Positions 34,286 through 44,160 are shown, counted from the first letter of the stretch. The stretch is 64,000 nt of DNA from Candidatus Binatia bacterium (GCA_937925685.1 CALAMI010000007.1:124001-188000), one strand, 5' to 3'. Numbers and translations: made by a program. The notes: generated by a model not told the origin, from the sequence alone.

Positions 34286-37200
34286 GGCGTAACCTCACCC
34301 AACCACCGCGCCGTTACTCGATACAATGCCGGGAGAGCCACCAAAGTCAGAAGGCACGCGCTGACCGTGCCGCCCACGATGACCACCGCCACTGGGCGTT
34401 GTACTTCGCTGCCAATGGAGTGGCTAAGAGCAGCTGGCACAAGCCCTAACGCCGCCAATGACGCGGTTATGAGCACGGGACGCAGCCGTTCGACGCACCC
34501 AAAGAAAATAGCCACATCTAGAGGTTTACCCTCGCGCCGCTTCTCCTCCACGCGGGATAACACCAGGACCCCGTTTAACGAAGCCTGCCCAATGAGCGCG
34601 ATGAAACCAACGGCGGCCGAAACTGAAAGCGGCATCCCTGCCATCCACAGCGCAAGCACCCCGCCCACGAGGGCAAACGGTGTATTCAGCAGAACGAGCA
34701 GGGCAGGTCCGAAGCGTTGGAACGACTGAAACAGCAACACCAACGTCAACACCAGCGCCACCGGCACCACCGTGAACAAGCGCGCCATGGCCCTCTCTTT
34801 ACTTTCAAACTCGCCTCCCCATTCCACCGTAACCCCAGGCGGAAACTGTACACCGGCAGCCACCTGGCGCTGGGCCTCGGCAACGAAACTGCCCAAATCG
34901 CGGCCGCTGACGTTCATGCGAATGCCGATGTAACGGCGGCCGTTCTCCCGTGTGACCGCTGCCCTGCCCCGCCCCACGGCAACTTTCGCGAGCATCTCCA
35001 ACGGCACTGTCACTCCGCCTTGCACTGGCACCTGCAAATTGCGGATCTTTTCCATGTCTGCACGTGCCGACGGTGGATAACGGAGAACAATATCGAATTT
35101 CGCCTCACCGTCCCAAAAAACACCCACCCGTTGGCCAGCAAGCGCACCTTGGAGGATGTGCTGAAAATCCTCCATATCGAGACCGTACCGGCCGAGGGCG
35201 TCGCGGTCAGGTTCGACCTTGATTTGCGGAACCTCGCTACTCAGTACCAAACCCAGGTCAGCCACTCCCGGCACCTGTGCGAGCAAGGCTTTTACCCGCT
35301 CGGCAAGCTGCTGTAGCTGAACCAAGTCGTCTCCAAAGAGCTTCAGTGCCACCTGGCCCTTTTGGCCAGAGATCGACTCGTTGACGTTGTCCCGAATGGG
35401 CTGAGAGAAATTGACCTCCACTCCTGGGATCTCGACGAGCCGAGCCCGGATGTCTTCGATCACATCTCCCAGGCCACGCATCTGTCGGCGCCATTGCTCG
35501 GGTGGTTTCAACAATAAGAACACCTCTAGGTTGTTGGCAAGTTTCGGGTCGGTTCCGTCCTCGGGGCGGCCCAACTGTGTGAGAACCTCTTGCACCTCGG
35601 GGTGTCCGCGTAACAGTCTGGTCACCTTCGGCACTAATCGCCGCCCCTCGGTCAAACTCGCGTTCGCTGGAAGGGTAAAAGTCAGATACAGCGAACCCTC
35701 GTTGAGCTCCGGCAGGAATTCGGAACCCATACGCAAGAGCAGGTACCCAGCCAACCCCAAGGCGAAAACTGATGAGAGCAGCACCGCCCACGGCCGCCGC
35801 AGGGCGAAGCTCAGCGCGGGGCGATAGGCATGCTCCGCCCAGCGCAGCACAGGAGACTCGCGATGCTCGACGGGGCCGCGATACGCAAGGGTGGCCAGCA
35901 CCGGCACCAGAGTAACGGAAAATAGCAAGCCACCGACTAACGCTGCGACCACCGTGTTAGCCATAGGCGCAAAAATCCGCCCTTCGACGCGCTCCAACAA
36001 AAAGATGGGAAGGTAGGCCGCAATAATAATGAGCAAGGCGAACACAGTCGGCCGTACCACCGCGCTCACCCCAGCACGGATACATTCGCTCCCCGTTTTG
36101 CTTTCGCTTCCATGCCGCTCGAAAGCACTCGCTCCAAGGTACACCAAAATACTTTCCACGATCACCACTGCACCATCGACGATAATTCCAAAGTCGACCG
36201 CTCCCATGCTGAGAAGGTTGGCACTCATGCCGCGGAGGTGCAGATAAATAAAGGCACTCAGCAGAGAAAGCGGAATGACGGATGCCACAATCAGAGCCGC
36301 GCGTAGATCCAAAAGGAACACAAACAGCACAACTGTAACCAGGGTTGCCCCTTCCAGCAGGTTACGGCCGACCGTCCGCAAGGTGGTGTTGACCAGGTCT
36401 GTACGGTCGTAAAATGGCTCGATCCAAACCCCTTCGGGAAGGCCACCGCCGTTCAGTTCCTCGATGGCACGGCGGATCCGTTCGAGCACCAGGGAGGGGT
36501 TCTCCCCGCGCCGCATCAATACGATGCCCTGGACAACGTCGTAGTCTTCTCCTCGACTCACAACACCTTGACGCGGTGTCCACCCATCCCGCACGGTTGC
36601 CACGTCGGCCACGCGCACTGGACTGCCATCACGACTCGCAACATGCACGGCAGCCACGTCTTGGAGGCTACGAAACAAGCCGTGGCTGCGAATGACGAAT
36701 TGCTCCGACCCATGCTCGAGTATGCCGCCACTGGCGTTGACGCTACTTTTTAGCAGGGCAGCTTCCAACTGCTCCAAGGTCAGCTCGTATCCGGCTAGCC
36801 TCGCAGGCACAGGTTGAATATGAATTTCCCGCACCAGGCCGCCGTACGAAACCACATCGGCCACTCCGGCGACCCGCAGCAGCCGCGGCCGCACTACCCA
36901 ATCCTGAATCGTGCGAAGGCGCATCGGGTCGCCACCTGCGCCTTCGAGTGTGTACCGGTATACCTCGCCGATCGGCGTGGCCAAGGCACCCAGTTCCGGC
37001 ACAACGCCCTCTGGCAAGTCAGCTCCCCGCAAGCGCTCGAGGGTTTGCGACCGCGCAAACAATACGTCGAATCCGTCGTCGAACGTCAGGGTGATATAGG
37101 ACAATCCGAACAAGGACATGCTGCGCAAGCGGATCAAGCCAGGCGTGCCGTTGAGCGCGCGCTCGATGGGAAGGCTGATCTGCCGTTCGACTTCTTCTGC

Positions 37201-37371
37201 CGGTTGTCCGGGAAACAAAGTGATGACATTTACTTGCGTGTCCGTGGGGTCGGGGAACGCTTCAATGGTCAGTGAGCCAAAGGCGCGCCACCCGGCCAAA
37301 GCCACTACAACCGTGAAAAACAGTACCGCGCCCCGATTGCGAAGGGACAGGTCGACAATGCGTTCGAACAT
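34282..37371 (-). CDS. czcA: Heavy-metal RND efflux pump, inner-membrane subunit (CzcA family)
   Basis: This is a 1029-residue RND transporter of normal length. The twelve-helix layout has the duplicated periplasmic porter domains and helix 4 carries GAVDFGIIVDGAVVIVE. The DFG..VDG form with two Asp residues is the HME signature of divalent-cation exporters (Zn, Co, Cd, Ni) and differs from the CusA monovalent Cu/Ag type. FPDPTDTQVNVITLFPGQPAEE is the N-terminal periplasmic entry. Proton influx drives export across both membranes together with CzcB and CzcC, encoded just upstream (18-nt gap to CzcB). Metal preference is predicted from the motif only. Its stop overlaps the arnC start. Confidence 0.94.
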   Translation of the reverse strand: MFERIVDLSLRNRGAVLFFTVVVALAGWRAFGSLTIEAFPDPTDTQVNVITLFPGQPAEEVERQISLPIERALNGTPGLIRLRSMSLFGLSYITLTFDDGFDVLFARSQTLERLRGADLPEGVVPELGALATPIGEVYRYTLEGAGGDPMRLRTIQDWVVRPRLLRVAGVADVVSYGGLVREIHIQPVPARLAGYELTLEQLEAALLKSSVNASGGILEHGSEQFVIRSHGLFRSLQDVAAVHVASRDGSPVRVADVATVRDGWTPRQGVVSRGEDYDVVQGIVLMRRGENPSLVLERIRRAIEELNGGGLPEGVWIEPFYDRTDLVNTTLRTVGRNLLEGATLVTVVLFVFLLDLRAALIVASVIPLSLLSAFIYLHLRGMSANLLSMGAVDFGIIVDGAVVIVESILVYLGASAFERHGSESKTGSECIRAGVSAVVRPTVFALLIIIAAYLPIFLLERVEGRIFAPMANTVVAALVGGLLFSVTLVPVLATLAYRGPVEHRESPVLRWAEHAYRPALSFALRRPWAVLLSSVFALGLAGYLLLRMGSEFLPELNEGSLYLTFTLPANASLTEGRRLVPKVTRLLRGHPEVQEVLTQLGRPEDGTDPKLANNLEVFLLLKPPEQWRRQMRGLGDVIEDIRARLVEIPGVEVNFSQPIRDNVNESISGQKGQVALKLFGDDLVQLQQLAERVKALLAQVPGVADLGLVLSSEVPQIKVEPDRDALGRYGLDMEDFQHILQGALAGQRVGVFWDGEAKFDIVLRYPPSARADMEKIRNLQVPVQGGVTVPLEMLAKVAVGRGRAAVTRENGRRYIGIRMNVSGRDLGSFVAEAQRQVAAGVQFPPGVTVEWGGEFESKERAMARLFTVVPVALVLTLVLLFQSFQRFGPALLVLLNTPFALVGGVLALWMAGMPLSVSAAVGFIALIGQASLNGVLVLSRVEEKRREGKPLDVAIFFGCVERLRPVLITASLAALGLVPAALSHSIGSEVQRPVAVVIVGGTVSACLLTLVALPALYRVTARWLGEVTP

Positions 37372-37389
37372 ATCGCGGACAACGCCCCG

Positions 37390-38607
37390 CTAACGCGCCA
37401 AGTCGATCGCGTTGGAGAGGAGGTTACCACCTTCGGCAACATAGCTTTCGCCGGCTTCGAGCCCTGACAAGATTTCGACTGCGTGCTCGTTTTGCCGACC
37501 AATGGTCACATCGCGGCGGATGAGCGTGGGTGGATTCTCCTTCGTCAGCACGAACACATAGGCCTGCTGGTCATCGGTGATCACCGCTGTGGCGGGGACG
37601 ACGACCACTTGGCCATCGCCCGGGTCGAAGATCGCCTGAACGAACGCATTGGGGCGCAACAGGTGGTCGGGGTTTGACACACGGATTCGCACATTCACCA
37701 TGCGTCGCTGGGGGTCGACAACTTCACTGACGTATTCAATCTCGCCTGTCCAAACACGCCCGGGTAACGCGCCGCTGCGTATTTTTGCCTTTCCTCCGGC
37801 CCGTAACCATGTCGCACGATGCTCGGGCACGTCTGCCGTGACCACAACTTCGCTAAGGTCGGCGACCACCAGCAACGGTTGCGCCCGATCGGGGCCCACC
37901 TCCTCACCCACGAGCACCCCCCGTTCCACGACCACTCCATCCCGGGGAGCCAAAAGCCAGTAGGAGCCGTCAGATGAAACTTCCATGGGACGGCTCCGGA
38001 GCTTTAGTTCAGCCGCTCGACGCGACAACCGCACCTCTTCGAGCTTGAGCTGCGCTGCAAGTAAGTCCTTTTCCGCGGCAGCGCGCAACTGCACCAGCGC
38101 AGCCAGACGCTCCACGGTTTTCTGGCGCACGGCCTCGCTTGCCTGCAACACCTCGATCTCGTGAAGCAAATCGACCAGGGCAGCCGAACGTAGCAAAACC
38201 AGCCGATCTCCAGGGTTCACGCGCTGCCCCAAGCGCACAGCAACCACGTCGACGCGCCCTTGTAACGGAGCGACAATTGGCTCTGCTCGCGACTCGGCCA
38301 CGGCCACTCTCGCTGGCACTGGCTCTGGCTCCAATACCCGTTGCAGCCGAGCTTGCTCGAGCTTGAGGTAGCCGAAAGCGGGAGAACCGGCCTCTATCAG
38401 CACGGCCGCACCCTGAACGCCAAAAGGTGGGGCGGGAGGCTCGGGCGTACCAGCACGGTGCCACAGCAGCACCCCCATAACTCCCAGGCCGAAGAGACAA
38501 GCAGCGCAAGCTTTGAGCCAACCTGGAACCGTACCGACACTACGATCAACAGTACAGATCGCATTTGCTCCCTGGTTGGCCAATTCAGGAGGTAAGGATT
38601 CGATCAC
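37390..38607 (-). CDS. czcB: Efflux RND periplasmic adaptor (CzcB-like membrane fusion protein)
   Basis: This is a 405-residue adaptor starting at GTG 38607, overlapping the outer-membrane gene's TGA (GTGA). One N-terminal membrane helix (WLKACAACLFGLGVMGVLLW) is followed by a biotinyl-lipoyl half (IVAPLQGRVDVVAVRLGQRV), a coiled-coil hairpin (about residues 150-215, rich in Glu/Lys/Ala), the second lipoyl half (YWLLAPRDGVVVERGVLVGE), a beta-barrel and a membrane-proximal domain (VTIGRQNEHAVEILSGLEAGE). It bridges CzcA and the outer-membrane channel. No His-rich metal-binding N terminus is seen. It belongs in a three-gene czcCBA unit. Confidence 0.92.
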   Translation of the reverse strand: MIESLPPELANQGANAICTVDRSVGTVPGWLKACAACLFGLGVMGVLLWHRAGTPEPPAPPFGVQGAAVLIEAGSPAFGYLKLEQARLQRVLEPEPVPARVAVAESRAEPIVAPLQGRVDVVAVRLGQRVNPGDRLVLLRSAALVDLLHEIEVLQASEAVRQKTVERLAALVQLRAAAEKDLLAAQLKLEEVRLSRRAAELKLRSRPMEVSSDGSYWLLAPRDGVVVERGVLVGEEVGPDRAQPLLVVADLSEVVVTADVPEHRATWLRAGGKAKIRSGALPGRVWTGEIEYVSEVVDPQRRMVNVRIRVSNPDHLLRPNAFVQAIFDPGDGQVVVVPATAVITDDQQAYVFVLTKENPPTLIRRDVTIGRQNEHAVEILSGLEAGESYVAEGGNLLSNAIDLAR

Positions 38608-39935
38608 TCCCGCGACTCCTTCGAGAAAGTTTTTGGGAACAATCCAATGAGTTTCCGGATCTTCAGTGCAGCCGCGAACGCATCCTGGTCCAATTCGACA
38701 CGCTCGCGGACAAGATCCTGATAACTGCGCCGGGCCACCAAGACCTCGATCGCCGATATCCCTGCCGCGCGTTGCGCCTGGATCAGGATCTCAAGCATGG
38801 CTCGTGCTTTGGCCACGCCCAAGTCGAGTTGCTCCATCCGTCTGAGGGCCAATCCAAGCTCCTCGCGGGCCCTTTGAAGGTGTTCCGGTGTGCTCTCCAT
38901 AAGGGTTTGTAAAACCGTACGCGCCTGTGCCTCGGCGGCGCGGGCTGCAAGCAGATCTGCCTGACCTCGATCAAACACCGGCAGCGGCAGCTCTAAACCG
39001 AAAGCGACACTGTTTCGCTGGTTTCCCGCAATCGTGAACTGATCGTACGTATATCCAGCTCGAACCGTAACGTCCGGGACTATCCGTCTTTGAGCCACGA
39101 CGGCATCCTTTTGCGCTGCGGCAATTGCGGCCTGGAGCGCCCTCAAGTCCGGACGTTGGTGGAATATCTCTTCCAGAGGTGGATCTGTGGCCGGCACGGC
39201 GCGATAGGTGCGAGTGAGAAACTGCAGAGCAGCTTCGTCATTCACAAACCTCGGGCATGGCAGCGAGAGCAAAGTACTGCAATCCGCCTGGGCCTCGAGC
39301 AGCGAAGCCTCGGCACTGTCTCGCAATGCCCGCAACCGCACTTGCTCCACCTCAGCTACGTCTACGTCGAGCGGTGCGATTTCGCCGCGATGGGCGCGAG
39401 CGCGATCAAGTTCCAAGAGTTCGTCACCGTCGCGGATTTGTTCCTCCAACACCCCGATCCGTCGCTGGTTCGTGGCCACCACTCCGATGGCTGCCAAGAG
39501 GGTGAAGAAGCGCTCGCCCAAAACCGCTTCTGCTTCCGCACCGAGCCGCTCTACGTCGTAGGATCGGGCAGCTATGCGGTGCTGTCGTTTCCCGATTTCG
39601 ATCAACTCAGTCAGGGCAAGGGAATAACTCGGAACCTGATCGAGCGGATCTCTCAGGCCTGGAGGGTTCGTCCTACCGAGGGGGATGGTATTCCATGCCA
39701 TCTCGAACGATGGGTTTGGATACGTGCGTGCACGGATGAGATCACTTCGCCCTCGGGCGACGCCCTTGCGTGCCTCGAGCAGGTCAGCAGCACGCTCCCA
39801 GAGCAGCCCAGCCAGTGCGTTCTCATCGTCATAAGGTACCAACTCAGTAGCGAACCCCACTGCTGGGGAAGAACAAAGCCAAAGACCCACCGCGCTGACA
39901 ACCATCGTGCACCAAACGAACCACTTCCCTGGCAT
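38604..39935 (-). CDS. czcC: Outer-membrane efflux channel (CzcC/TolC family)
   Basis: This is a 443-residue protein from ATG 39935, whose first 29 residues are a signal peptide (MPGKWFVWCTMVVSAVGLWL followed by SSPAVGFA). Two repeated TolC-type coiled-coil halves are visible (LEARKGVARGRSDLIRARTYPNP and LRALQAAIAAAQKDAVVAQRRIVPD, then VRAGYTYDQFT for the beta strand). The frame is open to 40163, but the extra residues overlap trxB and look non-coding. It should form the trimeric duct for the CzcAB pump. The GTGA overlap with czcB shows coupling. A 116-nt gap separates it from trxB, so a promoter for the efflux-arn run may lie there. Confidence 0.9.
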   Translation of the reverse strand: MPGKWFVWCTMVVSAVGLWLCSSPAVGFATELVPYDDENALAGLLWERAADLLEARKGVARGRSDLIRARTYPNPSFEMAWNTIPLGRTNPPGLRDPLDQVPSYSLALTELIEIGKRQHRIAARSYDVERLGAEAEAVLGERFFTLLAAIGVVATNQRRIGVLEEQIRDGDELLELDRARAHRGEIAPLDVDVAEVEQVRLRALRDSAEASLLEAQADCSTLLSLPCPRFVNDEAALQFLTRTYRAVPATDPPLEEIFHQRPDLRALQAAIAAAQKDAVVAQRRIVPDVTVRAGYTYDQFTIAGNQRNSVAFGLELPLPVFDRGQADLLAARAAEAQARTVLQTLMESTPEHLQRAREELGLALRRMEQLDLGVAKARAMLEILIQAQRAAGISAIEVLVARRSYQDLVRERVELDQDAFAAALKIRKLIGLFPKTFSKESRE

Positions 39936-40051
39936 CGCAAGTGGGGCACAGACGCGGAAACTACCCCGGTAATTCAAGGGATGGCAACACGCAGCTTGCA
40001 CCGCCGATGAGGATCTCCCAACTCGCCTTTTGCGCGAGCTCTCTTCTCGAG

Positions 40052-40990
40052 CTAGGAGTGAGCCCTCGCTTCCAACCACCGCTCCGCGTCGATTGCCGCC
40101 ATGCATCCACTGCCAGCGGCGGTTACCGCCTGACGATAAACCGGGTCCTGCACATCGCCACAAGCAAACACGCCGGGCACGCTTGTGGCCGTGGAGCGAC
40201 TGTGAGTCACGATGTAACCCGCACCGTCCATTTCGAGCTGGCCTTGGAAAAGCTGCGTATTCGGTTGATGCCCGATGGCTATGAAAACTCCTTCACAGGC
40301 GAAATCGGTCGAGGCTCCGGTTTTGACGTTCCTCAACCGCACCCCAGTGACCGCCTGAGCATCAGGGGTCCCATAAATCTCTTCAACGACGGAATCCCAT
40401 ACAAAATGAATTTTGGGGTTGCGGCGAGCACGGTCCTGCATAATTTTCGAAGCGCGCAGTTCGTTGCGGCGGTGAATCACGGTGACGCGCGACGCGAACT
40501 TGGTGAGAAAGATTGCCTCTTCCATGGCCGTGTCGCCCCCGCCAACGACGACGACCTCCTTGCCTTTAAAGAAAAAACCATCGCACGTGGCACAAGCAGA
40601 CACACCGTGCCCCATAAGCCGCTTTTCTGATTCCAGTCCCAAAAGTTTGGCAGACGCCCCTGTGGCAATGATCAAGGCCTCGCAGCTGAAGAGTTCGCTG
40701 TGAGTCTTGAGCTGGAACGGATATTCCGACAAGCTGACTTCGATCACGTCTCCGTAAACGTACGTGGTTCCGAACCGTTCCGCTTGTTTGCGGAAGCGTT
40801 CCATCAGCTCAGGGCCAAGCAATCCTTCAGGGAACCCTGGGTAGTTTTCCACTTCCGTGGTAATGGTCAGTTGGCCGCCGGGCTGCGAGCCCTCGATGAC
40901 GACCGGAGCGAGGTTCGCTCGCGCCGCGTAAAGGGCTGCTGTGAGACCCGCTGGCCCTGAGCCAAGAATGATGATTTTGTGATGTGTCAT
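40052..40990 (-). CDS. trxB: Thioredoxin-disulfide reductase
   Basis: This is a 312-residue flavoprotein of standard length. [20 protein letters not shown] binds FAD, ACATCDG holds the redox CxxC pair, [12 protein letters not shown] binds NADPH, and [21 protein letters not shown] is the C-terminal FAD motif. It reduces thioredoxin with NADPH in the cytoplasm. ATG 40990 matches the family start; the longer frame to 41251 only mirrors moaC. That ATG shares two bases with the plus-strand ATG proposed for moaC, so the two divergent genes leave no room for separate promoters unless moaC starts later. The downstream neighbour is the czc efflux unit. Confidence 0.95.
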   Translation of the reverse strand: MTHHKIIILGSGPAGLTAALYAARANLAPVVIEGSQPGGQLTITTEVENYPGFPEGLLGPELMERFRKQAERFGTTYVYGDVIEVSLSEYPFQLKTHSELFSCEALIIATGASAKLLGLESEKRLMGHGVSACATCDGFFFKGKEVVVVGGGDTAMEEAIFLTKFASRVTVIHRRNELRASKIMQDRARRNPKIHFVWDSVVEEIYGTPDAQAVTGVRLRNVKTGASTDFACEGVFIAIGHQPNTQLFQGQLEMDGAGYIVTHSRSTATSVPGVFACGDVQDPVYRQAVTAAGSGCMAAIDAERWLEARAHS

Positions 40991-41528
40991 GAGCAAACGA
41001 ACTGTACTGCCGCCTGCTAAGGCTCGCAAGCGCGGGAATGGATTGTCCCATCTCGACCATCGTGGACGAGCGCAGATGGTAGATGTTGGGGACAAAGTGC
41101 CAACCGTGCGCGAGGCGAAAGCACGAGCGCTCGTGCGAATGCAGCCGGCCACCATGGACACGATCGTGGCTGGAAAGATGGGAAAGGGCGACGTGTTGGC
41201 GGTTGCCCGCATTGCGGGCATCATGGCGGCCAAGCGGACCAGCGAATTCATTCCACTGTGTCACCCACTCCCGATCGACGTGATCGAGATCGACTTCGAG
41301 CCGCTGGCACCGGGAGAACTGGAGGTTCGCACCTATGTAAAGGTCACAGCAAAAACCGGCGTGGAGATGGAAGCACTGGTCGCCGCAGCGATCGCCGCGC
41401 TTGCCATCTATGATATGTGCAAGGCTGTAGACCGCGAGATGGAGATTGCATCCCTCTATCTCGTCGAAAAAAAGGGGGGGCGTAGTGGTACGTTCCGCCG
41501 ATCGCAAACTCATTCGCGAAAGCTCTAA
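40989..41528 (+). CDS. moaC: Cyclic pyranopterin monophosphate synthase MoaC
   Basis: This is up to 179 residues. Standard MoaC motifs are present: [51 protein letters not shown] and the closing [12 protein letters not shown]. It converts the MoaA product to cyclic pyranopterin monophosphate in molybdenum cofactor synthesis. The first 18 residues from ATG 40989 are unlike the family, and TTG 41043, directly before SHLDHRG with a GGGA site upstream, is a good alternative start. The C terminus runs on into the RlmD-like gene, whose GTG start lies inside it (44-nt overlap). No other moa genes are near. Confidence 0.94.
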   Translation: MSKRTVLPPAKARKRGNGLSHLDHRGRAQMVDVGDKVPTVREAKARALVRMQPATMDTIVAGKMGKGDVLAVARIAGIMAAKRTSEFIPLCHPLPIDVIEIDFEPLAPGELEVRTYVKVTAKTGVEMEALVAAAIAALAIYDMCKAVDREMEIASLYLVEKKGGRSGTFRRSQTHSRKL

Positions 41529-42744
41529 GTCCCCCGCGGCCCTCTGCCCGCATTACCCCCACTGTGTCGGCTGTCGCCTAATCGGCGAGCCTTACGGCAA
41601 GCAACTCGCATGGAAGCAAAATCAACTCGCTCAGCTTGTCAGAACGGCATGGGGCGACGCCGCACCACCGATAGGTACCATCGTGGGTTCCCCGATGGTA
41701 TTCGGGTACCGCAATCAGGCTAAGCTCGTTCTCCGAAGGTCCGCTCGTCGAGGCTTGTTGGTCGGGTTGTTTCGGCCAGGTACTCATACTCTTGTCGATA
41801 TTCGTGAGTGTCCGGTGCACCATTCGCTCATTCGCGCGACACTGGCTCGCCTCATTCCGTTGCTCGAAGACAGCGAACTACCCACTTACGACGAAAGATC
41901 ACGACACGGTGTGCTGCGGTACCTTGTCCTCCGCGCCAGCCACTGGACGAAGTCCGTACAAGTTATCGTGATTACCGCAAGCGAGTTGGACCGCCGCTTG
42001 TCAGCCTTGTTGCGACGCATCGCCCAACTGCCTCGTGTGCGCAGTGTCGTCCACAACTACAATCCCTCCCCAGGTAACGTGATTTTCGGCGAGCGATTTA
42101 CCCCTTTGACTCGCGAAGACACCCTAAGAGAGCGCATTGGCGATCTGAAGCTGAAAACTCATGCGGGAGCCTTTTTGCAGGCCAATATTCTGGTCGCTCG
42201 TCGTATTTACGACTACGCCAAAGCGGCAGCACGGATCAAAGCAAATGATCTGGTTGCGGATCTATACTGCGGCGCGGGCGCACTTACGTTCTATTTAGCT
42301 TCCACGGCAAAGCTGGTCGTCGGCATCGAAGAATCACCGATTGCCGCCGCGGATGCTCGGAGCAATCTCCGCTGGAACGGGTTTCACAACGTACGGATTT
42401 TCACCAGTTCGGCAAACGAGGGCGTGCGCATGCTCCGGGAACGATTCGGTAAGGTCGATGTCATCGCGCTGAACCCGCCTCGCAAAGGCACTGATCCCGA
42501 AACACGCCAGGGGATTGTCGCGCTCGCTTCGCGGCGCATCCTGTATCTCTCTTGCAACCCAAACTCACTGATTCGAGATCTGCTGTGGTTCGAGTCCCAG
42601 GGCTACCGCACCGAGCATGTTCAGCCATTCGACATGTTCCCGCAAACGGATCACATCGAATGTGTGGCCACGCTCCAGTTAGCTGCCGAACTGGAGTTGC
42701 CGCGGCATTCCGCCACGAGCCAGGCCGCGGTTTTTAAAGCGTGA
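41485..42744 (+). CDS. 23S rRNA (uracil-C5)-methyltransferase, RlmD/RumA family
   Basis: The 419-residue product starts at GTG 41485, with AGGGGGG 5 nt upstream inside moaC. CPHYPHCVGCRLIG and the later ECPVHH give the four cysteines of a 4Fe-4S cluster typical of RumA/RlmD. GNVIFGERF, AGAFLQANILVA, ADLYCGAGALTFYLA (SAM), LNPPRKGTD and LSCNPNSLIRDL (catalytic Cys) complete the TrmA/RumA methyltransferase core. No N-terminal TRAM domain is visible, so it could be an RlmC or RlmCD-type enzyme. Target U1939 or U747 cannot be told apart here. It is translationally coupled to moaC through overlap. Confidence 0.9.
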   Translation: MVRSADRKLIRESSKSPAALCPHYPHCVGCRLIGEPYGKQLAWKQNQLAQLVRTAWGDAAPPIGTIVGSPMVFGYRNQAKLVLRRSARRGLLVGLFRPGTHTLVDIRECPVHHSLIRATLARLIPLLEDSELPTYDERSRHGVLRYLVLRASHWTKSVQVIVITASELDRRLSALLRRIAQLPRVRSVVHNYNPSPGNVIFGERFTPLTREDTLRERIGDLKLKTHAGAFLQANILVARRIYDYAKAAARIKANDLVADLYCGAGALTFYLASTAKLVVGIEESPIAAADARSNLRWNGFHNVRIFTSSANEGVRMLRERFGKVDVIALNPPRKGTDPETRQGIVALASRRILYLSCNPNSLIRDLLWFESQGYRTEHVQPFDMFPQTDHIECVATLQLAAELELPRHSATSQAAVFKA

Positions 42745-43092
42745 GCACCCTGGCACGGTGCTTCGCGGTACTCTCGTGTTCGTTTCTGACCCCTGCCCTC
42801 GACCCTTGACTTCACCCCCAGAGCAAGTCGGGGCAGCTGACGACAAGTCGACGACTCGACCCTGGTGCCAACCCGTACCGGATTGACTACGCACGCCGGA
42901 AAAAGTCGGCCAAGTCACCGGCCGACCGACCCAGAGAGCCACGCCCCCGATAGACTCATCCTCTTCGAAGTTACTTACCGACTAACGCCCAACCTGCAGC
43001 GGTGTCGCCGACTGGAGGTTGCACAGTTGTCATGATTGGGTTTGTCTCGAAGGCTGCGTGACCGAAGCGATATTAAACCGTTCCGGCGCACC
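42745..43092. other. Intergenic spacer after the RNA methyltransferase gene
   Basis: A weak hairpin (AGCACC/GGTGCT, about 42744-42762) follows the stop but lacks a T-run. I see no gene; the rest is the 3' side of the convergent alcohol dehydrogenase. Confidence 0.4.
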
Positions 43093-44160
43093 TTATGGGG
43101 TAATGGCGACCTTAAGCACGCCGTCGCGCTGATTGGCGAAGAGTTCGTACGCGTCCTCGATACGGTCAAGGGGAAAGCGGTGGGTCACCAGCGGTCGAAG
43201 GTCGGCGCGCTTACCGGCCAGCACGTTCATGAGCCTTCGCAGGCGCTCTTTGCCGCCCGGACAAAGGGTGGTGATCACCCTGTGGTCCCCGAGCCCAGCA
43301 GCAAAAGCGTCGAGAGGCAACGTGAGCTTACCCGAGTACACCCCCAAGCTGGACAGCGTGCCGCCTGGCCGCAACACGCGCAAGCCGTTCTCAAACGTCT
43401 CCTGCGTGCCCAGCGCTTCGATCGCCACGTCTACACCCTGACCATCCGTGGCTTCCAAGATTGCCTCCACCGGATCGCACTCTTTGTAGTTGATGACGAC
43501 GTCAGCACCGAGCATTCGGGACATCGCCAGCCGCTCGGGCACGCCGTCCACGCCGATAATCCGGGTTGCGCCGCAAAGCCGTGCCCCCACTGTTGCGCAA
43601 AGCCCAATCGGCCCCTGCGCAAAAATTGCAACTGTGTCCCCGATCTTGATTCCACCCCTCTCCGCCCCGGCGAAACCCGTACTCATGATATCCGGGCACA
43701 TGAGTACTTGCTCGTCGGTCAGTTCGTCGGGAATTGGTGCGAGATTCGCCATGGCATCGGGGATCAAAACGTACTCGGCCTGGCAACCATTTATGGTGTT
43801 GCCTAACCGCCAACCGCCCATCGGCTTCCCGCCGCACTGCGCCTGGCGGCCGCCGAGGCACGAGTAGCACTGGCCGCAGGGCGTGATTGCACCGGCGATC
43901 ACGCGCTGCCCGATGTGGTAACCCTTTACCCCGCTGCCGAGTTCCGCGATAACGCCCACGGGCTCGTGACCGACGACGAGCCCCCGCGCCACCGGGTACT
44001 CGCCTTTAAGGATGTGTACGTCAGTTCCGCAAATCGTTGTGGTGGTGACTCGAAGCAGCGCATCTCCCGGCCCCACCTCGGGAATCGGCCGTTCGTCCAA
44101 GACAATGCGGCCAGGCTCTACGAAAACGGCCGCTTTCATGCTCCTGTTTGTTTCCGCCAT
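43093..44160 (-). CDS. Zinc-dependent alcohol dehydrogenase (MDR family)
   Basis: This is a 355-residue medium-chain dehydrogenase. ICGTDVHI and GHEPVGV supply the catalytic zinc Cys and His; CGQCYSCLGGRQAQC is the complete structural zinc site; IFAQGPIGLCATVGARL binds the NAD(P) cofactor. The MCPDIMSTGFAGAE region resembles secondary alcohol and isopropanol dehydrogenases from Clostridium and Thermoanaerobacter, suggesting small secondary alcohols or NADP use, though this is only by resemblance. It is a soluble cytoplasmic tetramer in the family. ATG 44160 is used; a later in-frame ATG seven codons on (MKAAVFVE) is equally possible. It stands alone, convergent with the RNA methyltransferase gene. 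Confidence 0.9.
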   Translation of the reverse strand: MAETNRSMKAAVFVEPGRIVLDERPIPEVGPGDALLRVTTTTICGTDVHILKGEYPVARGLVVGHEPVGVIAELGSGVKGYHIGQRVIAGAITPCGQCYSCLGGRQAQCGGKPMGGWRLGNTINGCQAEYVLIPDAMANLAPIPDELTDEQVLMCPDIMSTGFAGAERGGIKIGDTVAIFAQGPIGLCATVGARLCGATRIIGVDGVPERLAMSRMLGADVVINYKECDPVEAILEATDGQGVDVAIEALGTQETFENGLRVLRPGGTLSSLGVYSGKLTLPLDAFAAGLGDHRVITTLCPGGKERLRRLMNVLAGKRADLRPLVTHRFPLDRIEDAYELFANQRDGVLKVAITP

